From positions 62,001 to 126,000 of the forward strand of contig NYUD01000030.1 of the NCBI GenBank assembly GCA_002683825.1: 64,000 bases of DNA, given 5' to 3'. A program made the position numbers and the translations under genes. Position 1 is the first letter of the stretch, and every line of letters begins with the position of its first letter. Below are positions 51,840-61,157 of the stretch, piece after piece. The DNA comes from Planctomycetota bacterium (GTDB taxonomy: Bacteria > Planctomycetota > UBA1135 > GCA-002686595). The notes below the pieces were generated by a model. It searched no databases. It had not been told where the DNA came from and saw nothing but the letters and a program-made list of their open reading frames with translations.

Positions 51840-52361
51840 TCATTCGGCGAATTTGAAATCGGACAGATCCGGCAGGAGCACCCCTGCACTCTTGAAGACC
51901 GACATGATTCGATCCAGCCTCAGACGCACGAACACGCCCCTGCCCTTGACCAGAACCCGCCCTTCAAGTGAGAGCGTGGTTTCAATCACGAGCTTGTTCG
52001 GCTGCACCCCAACGATCTTCGCTTCCACGAGACAGTCCTCCTCCAGGGGTGTCATCTCGACAAAGTCGATGCTGAGATTGGCCGCGATGCAGGGATACCC
52101 TCCGATCCAACAACAGGTCCCCATCGCCTCGTCGAGTACGAAGGAGACGAGGCCGCCATGAACGAAGCCGGGCGGGCCGAACGTGGCGCTGCCAAACCAA
52201 ACCCGGCCGATGAGCGATCTGTCCGAGCACTTCTTGAAGAAGCGCATCCGGATCGTCGGCCCGGCGGGCGTGTCCACGAACATCGAGCGGCCGGACCCGA
52301 TTTCAAAGGGAAGCTTGAACTCCTCCCAATCGGGCTCCGGCTGTACGGTCGGCGGCTTCAT
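51840..52361 (-). CDS. Hotdog-fold thioesterase (PaaI-like)
   Basis: 173 residues. GPPGFVHGGLVSFVLDEAMG is the hotdog helix with the H-G-G element, and NLSIDFVEMTPL and VEAKIVGVQPNKLVIETTL are the following strands. Expected to hydrolyse an acyl-CoA in the cytoplasm; substrate unknown. It has no evident functional link with neighbours. Confidence 0.88.
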   Translation of the reverse strand: MKPPTVQPEPDWEEFKLPFEIGSGRSMFVDTPAGPTIRMRFFKKCSDRSLIGRVWFGSATFGPPGFVHGGLVSFVLDEAMGTCCWIGGYPCIAANLSIDFVEMTPLEEDCLVEAKIVGVQPNKLVIETTLSLEGRVLVKGRGVFVRLRLDRIMSVFKSAGVLLPDLSDFKFAE

Positions 52362-52378
52362 CGCTTCCTGACGACCCC

Positions 52379-55300
52379 TCAGTGATTGAAGAGAAAGGCC
52401 GGGCTGTTGGCCAGGGCCCAGGCCAGATCCTGAGCTCCGGCGAGACGGATGGCGTCGGCCAGGTCGGGCTGCGTGCTGATGAAGTGGGCGTGGATCAGCG
52501 CTTCGTCTGCCGGTGTGCGCTCGGCCGCCGGAACGTTGACGGCGCGCACCACGTCCTCGTCAAGGCCATGATGACGGACCGGACGCTCGGAATCCGTCAC
52601 GGAGATTCGCAGGCTGCCCAGTGTGTGGTTCGAGCCGTAGTGCTGGGCGAGGTTGAGAATCAAGAGCGCACCACCTTCGAAGTCGATTTCCTCGGCCACC
52701 TCGTACACCGCGGCGTGGGCAACCCCGTAGTTGGGGTGCACCGCCCAACCGGTCGTGTCGTCGCCGTCGATCGAGTTCTCGACCGGCCAACCGTCCTGAG
52801 AGAAGTCGGCCGAGGCGTTTCGCAGCGTGATGGGACGGGCCTCCTGGGGGGAAGCCACGGGCACGGCGTTCACGCGCAGCTCGCTCAACACGAAATTGCC
52901 GCTTCCGTTGCGCCCGGGCCCACCCAGCGGAAGCGCCTCGTCCGGGAGTGCCTCGATACGCAGGCCTGTGATCCGCGAAAGGTCGGTGGAGACGACGACA
53001 TCATAGACGTCCTTTTCCGGTCCTCCGGCGACGAGGACCGAGTCATCGTCGCGAATCGTCATCTTTGCGGCACCGCTCGAGACGGCGGTGACGGGCTTGA
53101 GCGTGCGCCACTCCGCCAGGGGCAGCAGATCTTCTTCCCACGCCGCCCTTCTGGTTGCGTGCTCTTTCGCACCCTCTGGCTCCAGTGCAGCCAAGTTGAG
53201 CGGATCGCTCGCCAAGAGCGTCGGCGCCAGATCGTTGAGTTCTTCCTCGGTAGGAAAGCGACACAGGAACGAAAGGAAGAGCTCTTCGACGATCTTGAGC
53301 GGGTCTTTTTCAAAGGCCGCCAGCTCGGCGATACCACCCTCCGAGGAGGAGACGGCATCACCGATCGTGGGACCGTTCACCAGGTTGAGCGCCTGGCCCA
53401 GGGACATTCCGTTGTCCCGCTCGCATTCGCATGCACTCTCGCGCGGGGGGCGTCCGAAAAGCTGAAGGAAGTTGTCGGGAGTCTCGACGTTTGCATCGAC
53501 GAGTTGCACGGCGCGCGTGCCGAGGCGTTCGCCCGGGAGCTGGGACCGCACTCCCGCCGCACGGTGCAACGCGTCGAAAAGGACTTCCGAGGGCAAACGC
53601 CGCGCCAGGGCGTGCGAAAAGTTAGTCTCGTCAAGCAGGTTCCATTCGTTCGTCTCAACCGAACGCTGGTAGGTGCGCGAACGGCAGATCGTTCGCATCA
53701 GTGCGCGAACATCGAAGCCGCCGTCGATGAACTCCTGGGTCAGGCGCTCCATCAACTCGGGATTCGTCGGCGGATTCCCGGCCCGGATGTCATCGACCGG
53801 TTCGATCAGCCCCACACCCATGAAGTAGCTCCAGATGCGGTTCGCAAAGCTGGTGGCAAAGTAGGGGTTTTCTGCCGCCGTGATCCACGCGGCCAGGGCC
53901 TCGCGCCGGTTGGCGTCGGGAGCTACCGCGCCCCCGTGCTCGAAGGGGAAGCTCGGCGGTGCCATCTCGTTCCTGTCGGGATAGAAGACCTCGCCTTCAT
54001 CGAGGTCGTCGATCATCTCCTCCTGGGCGATCGCTCCATCCAGCATCGGCGCCCCATCCACGTTCGTGCGCCCGACGCGCGCGAAGTAAGCCGACAGGCG
54101 CCAGTGATCCCGCTGGGTCCAGCGCTCGAACGGGTGGTCGTGGCACTTGTTGCAATTGAAACGAATCCCGAGGAAGAGCTGGGTGGTGTTCTCCATCGCC
54201 AGATCGGGTTCCCGCAGGATCTTGTAGTAGGCCGCTTCAGGCTTCTCGTAGGTCGAGCCCGAACTCGTCAGGATCTCGTTCACGAAGCGGTCATAGCGCT
54301 GATTGCTGGCGATCGCACTCTCGATCCAGCGTCGAAAGCGCTCGGCGCCTCCACGACTGAGAAACTTGGGGTTGACCTGCAACAGGTCACACCACTTGTT
54401 GGTCCAGTAATCGATGAAGTCGGCGCTGCCGATCAAGCGATCGATGAGCTCGTCGCGTTTGACCCCTCCCTCGCGTCGATCCAGAAGGAACGCGCGCGTC
54501 TCCCGTGACGTGGGCGGCATGCCCGTCAAGTCCAGCGATACCCGGCGTAGAAACTCGGCGTCGGAGCAAAGGGGGCTCGGACGCGATCGGATCGCCCGCA
54601 GCTTGGTGTGGACGTACTCGTCGATGAAGTTCGACGCCTCTGTCTCCTCCCAGCTCCAACCCGAGCGATCTCCCATGACCAGAACCCGCGCGGCCGCATA
54701 GTTGCCCTGATAGCGGGCAAGGATAGCCGCCTCACCCCTTCGCAACGCAGTGACGAGACCACGGTCGTCGACCTCGGTGACCTCGGTGTTGCTGGTCTCG
54801 ATGAAGGCGTGGGTGGTCACGTCGCGCTGCCGTCCGTCGCCGAACGTCGCGAGCACGGCCACCTGCCGGCTCATCCCCTCCCGTGGAATGACCGGATGAC
54901 GGGGAATCACCTCGATGGACGCCACGCGGGCAACGTCGGGTTCAAAGCGCGCGCCATTTTCCACCCAGGCCTGAAGGCTCTCGTAGTCTCGGGAACCGGG
55001 AACGATGCGTTGGCCGCCTTCGTGCGGGACGACGGCCGTGGACTTCAGCAGGAAGAGACTCTCCTCGGGCCAAACGCGGTCGAAGCGTCGCGCAGCCATG
55101 TCGTCGGTGAGCGCAGAGTGATCGAACTGCGGGTCGTAGCCACGCAGGGAGAGCTTGAAACCCTGCTTGCCGTCCGCGGAACCGTGGCACGAGCCGGCGT
55201 TGCAACCGGCGCGCGACACGATCGGCATGACGTCCGTCAAGAAGCGCGGGGACGGTGCAACGGTCTGTCCGCTGACCAGGTAGGGAATCGCGACGGTAAG

Positions 55301-55597
55301 GCCGTCGAGCTCGAGCACCAATTCGCCCGCGCCGTCGGCGAGGGGACGGATCAACCCACGCTCATCGATATCGAGATGGGGCGGCGGTTGCGCGATCCGG
55401 ACCTTGCGGGTGACGTCCAGCACTTCGCCGGTCTCCGTCCGCGCATCGACCAGCAGCTGTGTGTATGCGAAGCGGTCGGGAAGTTCGATGTGCGCGGGGT
55501 GGACGTCCAGCCCGACGATCTTGGGCGCAGGGAGAGGCTCCTCGACGCCTCCTCCGATGACGCTCGGTGCAACGAAGAAAAGGAGGATGCCCAGCAT
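52379..55597 (-). CDS. DUF1549/DUF1553 protein with Ig-like N-terminus and c-type heme motifs
   Basis: 1072 residues from ATG 55597, which shares one base with the WD40 gene stop and has GGAGG upstream. Order: short signal peptide, bacterial Ig-like domain (PKIVGLDVHPAHIELP), a cytochrome-like segment with CNAGSCHG (a C-x4-CH variant), a second Ig-like region, DUF1549 (SNFIDEYVHTKL, LDLTGMPPT), CNKCHDHP, then DUF1553 (FANRIWSYFMGVGLIEPVDD), with an inserted discoidin-like beta segment near residues 850-980. These planctomycete proteins act with DUF1501 partners in the periplasm; biochemical role unknown. Confidence 0.9.
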   Translation of the reverse strand: MLGILLFFVAPSVIGGGVEEPLPAPKIVGLDVHPAHIELPDRFAYTQLLVDARTETGEVLDVTRKVRIAQPPPHLDIDERGLIRPLADGAGELVLELDGLTVAIPYLVSGQTVAPSPRFLTDVMPIVSRAGCNAGSCHGSADGKQGFKLSLRGYDPQFDHSALTDDMAARRFDRVWPEESLFLLKSTAVVPHEGGQRIVPGSRDYESLQAWVENGARFEPDVARVASIEVIPRHPVIPREGMSRQVAVLATFGDGRQRDVTTHAFIETSNTEVTEVDDRGLVTALRRGEAAILARYQGNYAAARVLVMGDRSGWSWEETEASNFIDEYVHTKLRAIRSRPSPLCSDAEFLRRVSLDLTGMPPTSRETRAFLLDRREGGVKRDELIDRLIGSADFIDYWTNKWCDLLQVNPKFLSRGGAERFRRWIESAIASNQRYDRFVNEILTSSGSTYEKPEAAYYKILREPDLAMENTTQLFLGIRFNCNKCHDHPFERWTQRDHWRLSAYFARVGRTNVDGAPMLDGAIAQEEMIDDLDEGEVFYPDRNEMAPPSFPFEHGGAVAPDANRREALAAWITAAENPYFATSFANRIWSYFMGVGLIEPVDDIRAGNPPTNPELMERLTQEFIDGGFDVRALMRTICRSRTYQRSVETNEWNLLDETNFSHALARRLPSEVLFDALHRAAGVRSQLPGERLGTRAVQLVDANVETPDNFLQLFGRPPRESACECERDNGMSLGQALNLVNGPTIGDAVSSSEGGIAELAAFEKDPLKIVEELFLSFLCRFPTEEELNDLAPTLLASDPLNLAALEPEGAKEHATRRAAWEEDLLPLAEWRTLKPVTAVSSGAAKMTIRDDDSVLVAGGPEKDVYDVVVSTDLSRITGLRIEALPDEALPLGGPGRNGSGNFVLSELRVNAVPVASPQEARPITLRNASADFSQDGWPVENSIDGDDTTGWAVHPNYGVAHAAVYEVAEEIDFEGGALLILNLAQHYGSNHTLGSLRISVTDSERPVRHHGLDEDVVRAVNVPAAERTPADEALIHAHFISTQPDLADAIRLAGAQDLAWALANSPAFLFNH

Positions 55598-57045
55598 CAA
55601 ACGTCCTCCTGGTGAGGAAGCGAGGCTTCGACCGCCTCGGATGCAGCGCCGTCCTCCGATCGGAGCGGCACCGACAGAAAATCGCGCACGATGTGACCGT
55701 CGGCGGCGTCGAGAAGATGGACGACGCCCTCGAACCCGGCCGCGGCGATCCGCTGGCCCCCAGGATGGACGTCGACGGCATAGATACCGGAGTCGAAGGT
55801 GACGCTCCACAAAGCTTCGCCGTCCTCGACGCGATACGCGCGCACCTCCCCGGAACCGTGCAAGCTGCTGCCGGCCACGACCCAATCCCCCGACGGACTC
55901 CAGTCCACCGAAAAGACGCGCCCCGGCAGCGCATCGAAGGCCCGTATCAGGTTGCTGTCATCGCCGATGACACGCTTCTCCTCACGGTACATGCGGAAGA
56001 TCTTGGGCGCACCGTCGGCGCCGCCGACCAGCAATTCGTCTCTATTCGGATGGCGCGCGACCGACAGAAGGCCGCCCTTCAGCGCCCCGGGTGTGATGCT
56101 GGTGATGTTGTCGATGAACTGTTGCGTCGCAACCCGCACGAGTTTCATCGATCGATCTCGGCCGACCGAAACCAGGTGCGAAGCGTCCGAAGAAAAGGAG
56201 GTGCCAAGCACCCAATCGGCGTGTGCGCCCTGGTACAAGATTTCTACACCGCTCGCGGCATCGATCGCGCGCAAGGTGTTGTCCTTGCAGCCGAAAGCCA
56301 ACTTCGTGCCGTCCGGAGACCAGCTGACGCCCTGGAGTGTGTCGAACGTGACGGGTTTCGACAGCAAGAGCTTTTTCTCCTGCACGTCCCAGACCTGGAG
56401 CTCGCCCACGCGCGAGGGTGATCCCCCCACGACCGCCAGGCGCATGCCGTCGGGTGAAAAGGCCACCGACTCGATGCGCTCCGAAAGCCCGACCAGGCGT
56501 TCCACGATGGCCCCGCCGTCCCCGCGATGGAGCAGCACCTCACCCCGTCCGGAAACCGCAAGCACCTCCCCCGTCGGTGAGAAGTCCAGGGAACTAACTA
56601 CCGGCGGACGGTCGTAGACCGGCGGCCCGCTCGGGTCTGCACGAAGAGAGGAGGGGGTGTCATCCGGCGCGCCCGCTGCGATCCAGCGACGGATGAGCTC
56701 TACCTGGTCCTCCGAGAGGGGCGGCCCGTCCTCCGGCATCTCGGGCGGAACATCGCCAAGTGGAGTGATGACGTCCACGAGGACGCTCGCATCGGGACTG
56801 CCGGGAACGATGCAGGGCTCGCCGCCGTCGACCGCCAGTAGAAGGTCTCCGTGGTTCAGGAGAACGACGTGGCCCTGGGCCTTGGCGGGCTGATGACAGC
56901 CCTGACAGCTGGATCGCAGGATGGGCAATACGTCACGCTGAAAACTGACGGACTGTTCGTCTTCCTGGAGAAGATCCTCCTGACCAAAGGCCAACGCCGA
57001 ACACAGAAAGGCGAACGCAACGTAGCTCCTTCCCGGCCCCTTCAT
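55597..57045 (-). CDS. Planctomycete cytochrome C (PSD1) plus WD40 repeat protein
   Basis: 482 residues from ATG 57045 (GAGG lies upstream; ATG 57060, overlapping the previous stop, is the alternative). A signal peptide is followed by the cytochrome-like SFQRDVLPILRSSCQGCH segment with one CxxCH and LSEDQVELIRRWIAAGAP. Residues about 150-480 are seven WD40 blades (VSSLDFSPTGEVLAVSG, IESVAFSPDGMRLAVVG, LQGVSWSPDGTKLAFG). Middle gene of a DUF1501-WD40-DUF1549 operon, a standard planctomycete trio. Confidence 0.91.
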   Translation of the reverse strand: MKGPGRSYVAFAFLCSALAFGQEDLLQEDEQSVSFQRDVLPILRSSCQGCHQPAKAQGHVVLLNHGDLLLAVDGGEPCIVPGSPDASVLVDVITPLGDVPPEMPEDGPPLSEDQVELIRRWIAAGAPDDTPSSLRADPSGPPVYDRPPVVSSLDFSPTGEVLAVSGRGEVLLHRGDGGAIVERLVGLSERIESVAFSPDGMRLAVVGGSPSRVGELQVWDVQEKKLLLSKPVTFDTLQGVSWSPDGTKLAFGCKDNTLRAIDAASGVEILYQGAHADWVLGTSFSSDASHLVSVGRDRSMKLVRVATQQFIDNITSITPGALKGGLLSVARHPNRDELLVGGADGAPKIFRMYREEKRVIGDDSNLIRAFDALPGRVFSVDWSPSGDWVVAGSSLHGSGEVRAYRVEDGEALWSVTFDSGIYAVDVHPGGQRIAAAGFEGVVHLLDAADGHIVRDFLSVPLRSEDGAASEAVEASLPHQEDV

Positions 57046-57056
57046 CCACGAACACC

Positions 57057-58481
57057 TCATGCGAACAGGTCGAGCACCGGTGTCCCCTTGACGAGTTCGC
57101 GTGGTTGGGCGAGGTGATTGAGAACCATGGTGTGCGGATCGATGCCGAGCGCGTGGTACACACTCGCCAGAAGATCGGTCGGGTGAACCGGGTTTTCGAC
57201 GGGTGCCGAACCCGTTTCGTCGGAACGGCCGTACACGTAACCGCGCTTGACGCCCCCACCCGCCAGCACGGCCGTGAAGCAGTACGGCCAGTGATCGCGA
57301 CTGCCCTCGTCGTTGTCGTTGCCGGAGGTGCTGAGCCCTTTTCGTGGACTGCGTCCGAACTCCCCCACCGCGACCACGAGCGTCTCCTCCAGGAGCCCGC
57401 GTTCGTCCAGATCCTCGACCAGGGTCGCCAGCCCCGGATCCAGCATCGGTGCAGCCCGATCCCGCATGCGCTCGGCGAGGTCCTTGTGAACGTCCCAGGA
57501 GTGCAGGTCGGAGTTGGCTACCTTCGGCCAGTTGACCTGCACGAAGCGCGTGCCGGCTTCGATGAAGCGCCGCGCCATCAGGCAGCTTTGCCCGAAGGTG
57601 TTACGGCCGTAGCGCTCGCGCAGCTCGTCGGATTCTTCATGGACATCGAACGCTCTCCGCGCGCGACCCGACAGCACCAACTCGAGCGCCGTCTTCGTGT
57701 ATTCGTCCAGACCGAACTTTTCGACCGCCTTCTCGACGGCGGGCATGCCTGCTTCGATTCGATCGCGCAGACGCGCACGGCGCTCGAGTCGGGCGACGGA
57801 CAAATCGCTGCGCAACGCCAGGTCGTCGACCTGCACCGCATCCATCTTGGTCTGGTCCGTGTCGTCCCCCGCGGGGTAGAGCGTGTACGGATCGAACGCG
57901 CGGCCGAGGAAGCCCGCCATACCCGCCTTGCCTATCACGTTGCTCTCCTGGAGCGGTCGCGGCAGCATGACGAAGGGCAAGGTCGCCTCCTCTGGCGGAC
58001 GCAGGCGTATGACGTTGCTGCCCACGTTGGGGAAGTCCTTGGGGGTCGGCGGATCCAGCTGACCGGAGGGGCTGACTTTATCGGCCGTGTAACCCGTCAG
58101 CATCTGATAGTGCGCCGCCGTATGGTTGAATAGACCGACCGGCGTGTAGCTCATCGAACGGATGAAGGTCATCCGATCCGTCGCCTGCGCGATCCGGGGC
58201 AGAAGCTCGGTGACCTCCATGCCCGGGATCCTGCTGGGGATGGTCTTGAAGATGCTACGCACGTCTCCGGGCGCGTCGTCCTTGGGATCCCACAGGTCGA
58301 GGTGACTGGGGCCACCCTGCAGGAAGATCAGGATGACACTCTTCGCCCCACCAAAGCCGCGCTCGAGCCGTGCGTGGGCGAGAGCGGCGTTCTGAAGCTG
58401 AAGAAGCTGCGGCAGTCCGAGTCCCAGGAGGGATCCACCACCCACACGCAGAACCTCGCGGCGGCTAGAAAAGCGGGTCAT
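57057..58481 (-). CDS. DUF1501 protein with twin-arginine-like leader
   Basis: 474 residues. The N-terminus [19 protein letters not shown] has the RR of a Tat signal. Conserved family motifs include [39 protein letters not shown] and [16 protein letters not shown], an alkaline-phosphatase-like metal scaffold. First gene of the operon with the WD40/PSD1 and DUF1549 genes; function unknown. Confidence 0.93.
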   Translation of the reverse strand: MTRFSSRREVLRVGGGSLLGLGLPQLLQLQNAALAHARLERGFGGAKSVILIFLQGGPSHLDLWDPKDDAPGDVRSIFKTIPSRIPGMEVTELLPRIAQATDRMTFIRSMSYTPVGLFNHTAAHYQMLTGYTADKVSPSGQLDPPTPKDFPNVGSNVIRLRPPEEATLPFVMLPRPLQESNVIGKAGMAGFLGRAFDPYTLYPAGDDTDQTKMDAVQVDDLALRSDLSVARLERRARLRDRIEAGMPAVEKAVEKFGLDEYTKTALELVLSGRARRAFDVHEESDELRERYGRNTFGQSCLMARRFIEAGTRFVQVNWPKVANSDLHSWDVHKDLAERMRDRAAPMLDPGLATLVEDLDERGLLEETLVVAVGEFGRSPRKGLSTSGNDNDEGSRDHWPYCFTAVLAGGGVKRGYVYGRSDETGSAPVENPVHPTDLLASVYHALGIDPHTMVLNHLAQPRELVKGTPVLDLFA

Positions 58482-58638
58482 CGGGGCGATGCCACACTAG
58501 TGGTTGTGCGGGAGGACCGCCACACGGCAGGCCCGGAATACCATTTAAAGGGCCTTTCGAGGGCGGGCCCCCACTGGACGCAGGTGTGTTTCCCGCGGGC
58601 GGCGGGGGTACATTGATCCACCACGAAGGAGTGAATCC
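58482..58638. promoter_or_regulatory. Divergent promoter region
   Basis: 157 bases between the starts of the DUF1501 operon and the TIM-barrel operon, hence both promoters. GAAGGAG just before ATG 58639 is a good ribosome binding site. No further motif is clear. Confidence 0.4.
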
Positions 58639-59535
58639 ATGGACCGACCGACCTCTCTGACAAGGCGTTCGTTGCTCGTAGGCTCGCTGGCGGGGGCGGC
58701 GGTGGTGCCGGCGGTCGGCGCGGGAGCCGGGGCACAAAGGGCGTCCGACGAGACTCCCGGGGGGATCAAGAAGGGTCGCCTGAAGCAATCGTCGGTGTTG
58801 TGGTGCTACGGCGCTCCGCTCGAGGAGCTCGCGCAGGTCTCCGCCCGGTTAGGGCTTTCAGGGATCGATGTCGTCAATCCCCCCGACTGGCCCGTCCTGC
58901 AGAAGTACGGTCTCTTGTCCACCATGACCCCGTGCATGGAGCGCGGCTTCGGAATCGCCAGGGGCCTCAACAAGAAGGAACACCACGAGGGCCACCTCCA
59001 GCTCGTCAAGGAACGCATCGACGCCAGCGCGGAGGCCGGCTTTCATAACATCCTCGTGTTTTCCGGCAACCGCGAGGACGGGCTGTCCGATCGCGCAGGG
59101 CTGGAGAACTGCGCCGTCGCGCTGCGGCAGGTCGTTTCCCATGCCGAGGAAAAGGGGCAGCTACTTTGCATGGAACTCTTGAATTCCAAGCGCGACCACA
59201 AGGGCTACATGTGCGATCGCACGGCCTGGGGTGCCGAGCTCGTCCAGAAGGTGGGCTCGGACGCCTTCAAGTTGCTCTACGACATCTACCACATGCAGAT
59301 CCAAGAGGGCGACGTCATCGCGACCATCCGCGAATTCCGCGAGAGCATCGGGCACTACCACACCGCCGGTGTCCCCGGGCGCAGCAACCTGGATGAGAGC
59401 CAGGAACTCTATTATCCCGCCATCATGGAGGCGATCGCCGACGAACCATTCGATGGCTACATCGGTCAGGAGTTCATCCCGAGGGGAAACAAGGCGCAGG
59501 CACTGAGGCAAGCCGTGGAACTCTGCGACGTCTAG
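58639..59535 (+). CDS. Hydroxypyruvate isomerase-like TIM barrel, Tat-secreted
   Basis: 298 residues. LTRRSLLVGSLAGAA is a twin-arginine leader. The barrel shows AP-endonuclease-2/sugar isomerase features: LGLSGIDVVN, HNILVFSGNR, LCMELLNSKRDHKG, LLYDIYHMQIQEGDV, GHYHTAGVPGR and GYIGQEFIPRG, with the Glu/Asp/His metal ligands of the family. Secreted relatives probably isomerise or epimerise sugars or hydroxypyruvate-like compounds; the substrate is unknown. The sulfatase gene begins on the very next base. Confidence 0.88.
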   Translation: MDRPTSLTRRSLLVGSLAGAAVVPAVGAGAGAQRASDETPGGIKKGRLKQSSVLWCYGAPLEELAQVSARLGLSGIDVVNPPDWPVLQKYGLLSTMTPCMERGFGIARGLNKKEHHEGHLQLVKERIDASAEAGFHNILVFSGNREDGLSDRAGLENCAVALRQVVSHAEEKGQLLCMELLNSKRDHKGYMCDRTAWGAELVQKVGSDAFKLLYDIYHMQIQEGDVIATIREFRESIGHYHTAGVPGRSNLDESQELYYPAIMEAIADEPFDGYIGQEFIPRGNKAQALRQAVELCDV

Positions 59536-60921
59536 ATGGGCCCCGCCAGGTTCCGCTTCTTCCGGGCGTGCGCGGTGCTCGCGGCGGCCATCGGCCTCCC
59601 GGCGGGCTGTGCGCTACGCCACCCCACCGGTCCCCCGAAGCCGGACGCGTCTCCGAACATCGTCATCATCTTCGCCGACGATCAGGGCTACGGCGACCTT
59701 TCGTGCTACGGCCACCCGACCATCCACACGCCGCACATCGATCGGATGGCGGCCGAGGGCATGAAGCTCACGCAGTTCTACGTGGCGTCGCCTGTCTGTT
59801 CGCCGTCGCGCGCGGCCCTGCTTACCGGCTGCTATCCCAAGCGCGTCGGTATGCACAGGCACGTCGTCTTCCCCCCCGATGACTGGGGACTGCACACCGA
59901 CGAGGTGACCATCGCCGATTTGCTTCGCGAGCGCGGGTACGCCACCGCATGCATCGGCAAGTGGCACCTCGGGCACCGCCGCGGGTTGCTGCCTACCGAC
60001 CAGGGTTTCGACGAGTTCTTCGGTGTTCCCTACTCGAACGACATGAGTCGCTTCCACCGTTCCGAGAGCGACACGTATCCGCACGCCCTGCCGCTCATGC
60101 GCGCTGACACGGTACTGGAGTGGGAGCCCGACCAGCACGAGCTCACCAGACGCTACACCGAAGAGGCCGTGAACTTCATCGACCGCCACCACGGGGAACC
60201 CTTCTTCCTCTACCTGCCCCACAGCATGCCGCACATTCCGATCTACGCCTCCGAGGCATTCGCGGGTCGCAGCCCGCGCGGACTGTACGGCGACGTGATC
60301 GAGGAGATCGACTGGAGCGTCGGAGAGATCCGAGCCGCACTGGAACGCCACGGCCTCTCCGAGCGCACGCTGGTCGTGTTCACCTCCGACAACGGCCCCT
60401 GGCTGCCGTTCAAGACGCGGGGAGGAACGGCCGGCCCGCTGCGCGGCGGCAAGGGCAGCAACTGGGAAGGAGGCCAGCGAGTTCCCTGCGTGGTCTGGTG
60501 GCCGGGTCGGGTACCGGCCGGGTCGATCTCCCGCGCGGTAACGACGACCATGGACCTGCTCCCGACGATCGCCAGGCTGACGGGCGCGCCGCTCGCAGAC
60601 CGGCGCCGCATCGACGGGCACGACATCTCCGCCCTCCTGAGCGGCGAGGGGGGCGCGACCTCCCCGACCGAAGCATTCATCTACTACACGAGCAACGGTG
60701 AACCGGCCGGCATCCGTCGCGGGCCGTGGAAGCTCTTGCTGGAGGCCGGCGAGCTGTACGACGTCGAGGCGGACATCGGCGAAAAGTGGGACAGGGCCCA
60801 AGAGCACCCCGAGCTCGTCGCCGAACTGCGCGTGCTGGCCGAGGCCCGCGACGCCGAGATCACGGCAACGGCGCGCCCGCGCATGAGCGTTCTCGAGCCG
60901 CTGTTCAAAGCGGGACCGTGA
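59536..60921 (+). CDS. Formylglycine-dependent arylsulfatase
   Basis: 461 residues; ATG directly abuts the preceding stop. A leader ends in PAGC, a possible lipoprotein site. Asp48-Asp49 (FADDQGYGD) and FTSDNGPW bind calcium, and Cys88 in PVCSPSRAALLTG fits the C-x-P-S-R formylglycine signal; GKWHLGH follows. Typical of planctomycete secreted sulfatases acting on sulfated polysaccharides. Co-transcription with the TIM-barrel gene suggests joint breakdown of a sulfated sugar. Confidence 0.94.
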   Translation: MGPARFRFFRACAVLAAAIGLPAGCALRHPTGPPKPDASPNIVIIFADDQGYGDLSCYGHPTIHTPHIDRMAAEGMKLTQFYVASPVCSPSRAALLTGCYPKRVGMHRHVVFPPDDWGLHTDEVTIADLLRERGYATACIGKWHLGHRRGLLPTDQGFDEFFGVPYSNDMSRFHRSESDTYPHALPLMRADTVLEWEPDQHELTRRYTEEAVNFIDRHHGEPFFLYLPHSMPHIPIYASEAFAGRSPRGLYGDVIEEIDWSVGEIRAALERHGLSERTLVVFTSDNGPWLPFKTRGGTAGPLRGGKGSNWEGGQRVPCVVWWPGRVPAGSISRAVTTTMDLLPTIARLTGAPLADRRRIDGHDISALLSGEGGATSPTEAFIYYTSNGEPAGIRRGPWKLLLEAGELYDVEADIGEKWDRAQEHPELVAELRVLAEARDAEITATARPRMSVLEPLFKAGP

Positions 60922-61157
60922 ACCGACGACGCGCGCGCGAAGCGCTAGGCCTTCCAGCCGTTGGGGTCGAACGTCCGGGTCCGCTCGACCGCGACGGTGT
61001 CGGGGCTGTAGGCATACTGCACTACAGATGCGCATAGCGAGTGCGACGGCTCCTGGGGCGCGTTCTCGGCGCTTCAAAGAGCGCACGGCCCCCGCGGGAT
61101 GCCCGAACGTGGCGGGACATGGTTGGGCGCGTTAACCTCCTAAGCCCCCCACGAGCC

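Noticed and set aside
52382..54508. 708-residue plus-strand open frame
   Set aside because: Antisense to the DUF1549/DUF1553 gene; low-complexity translation.
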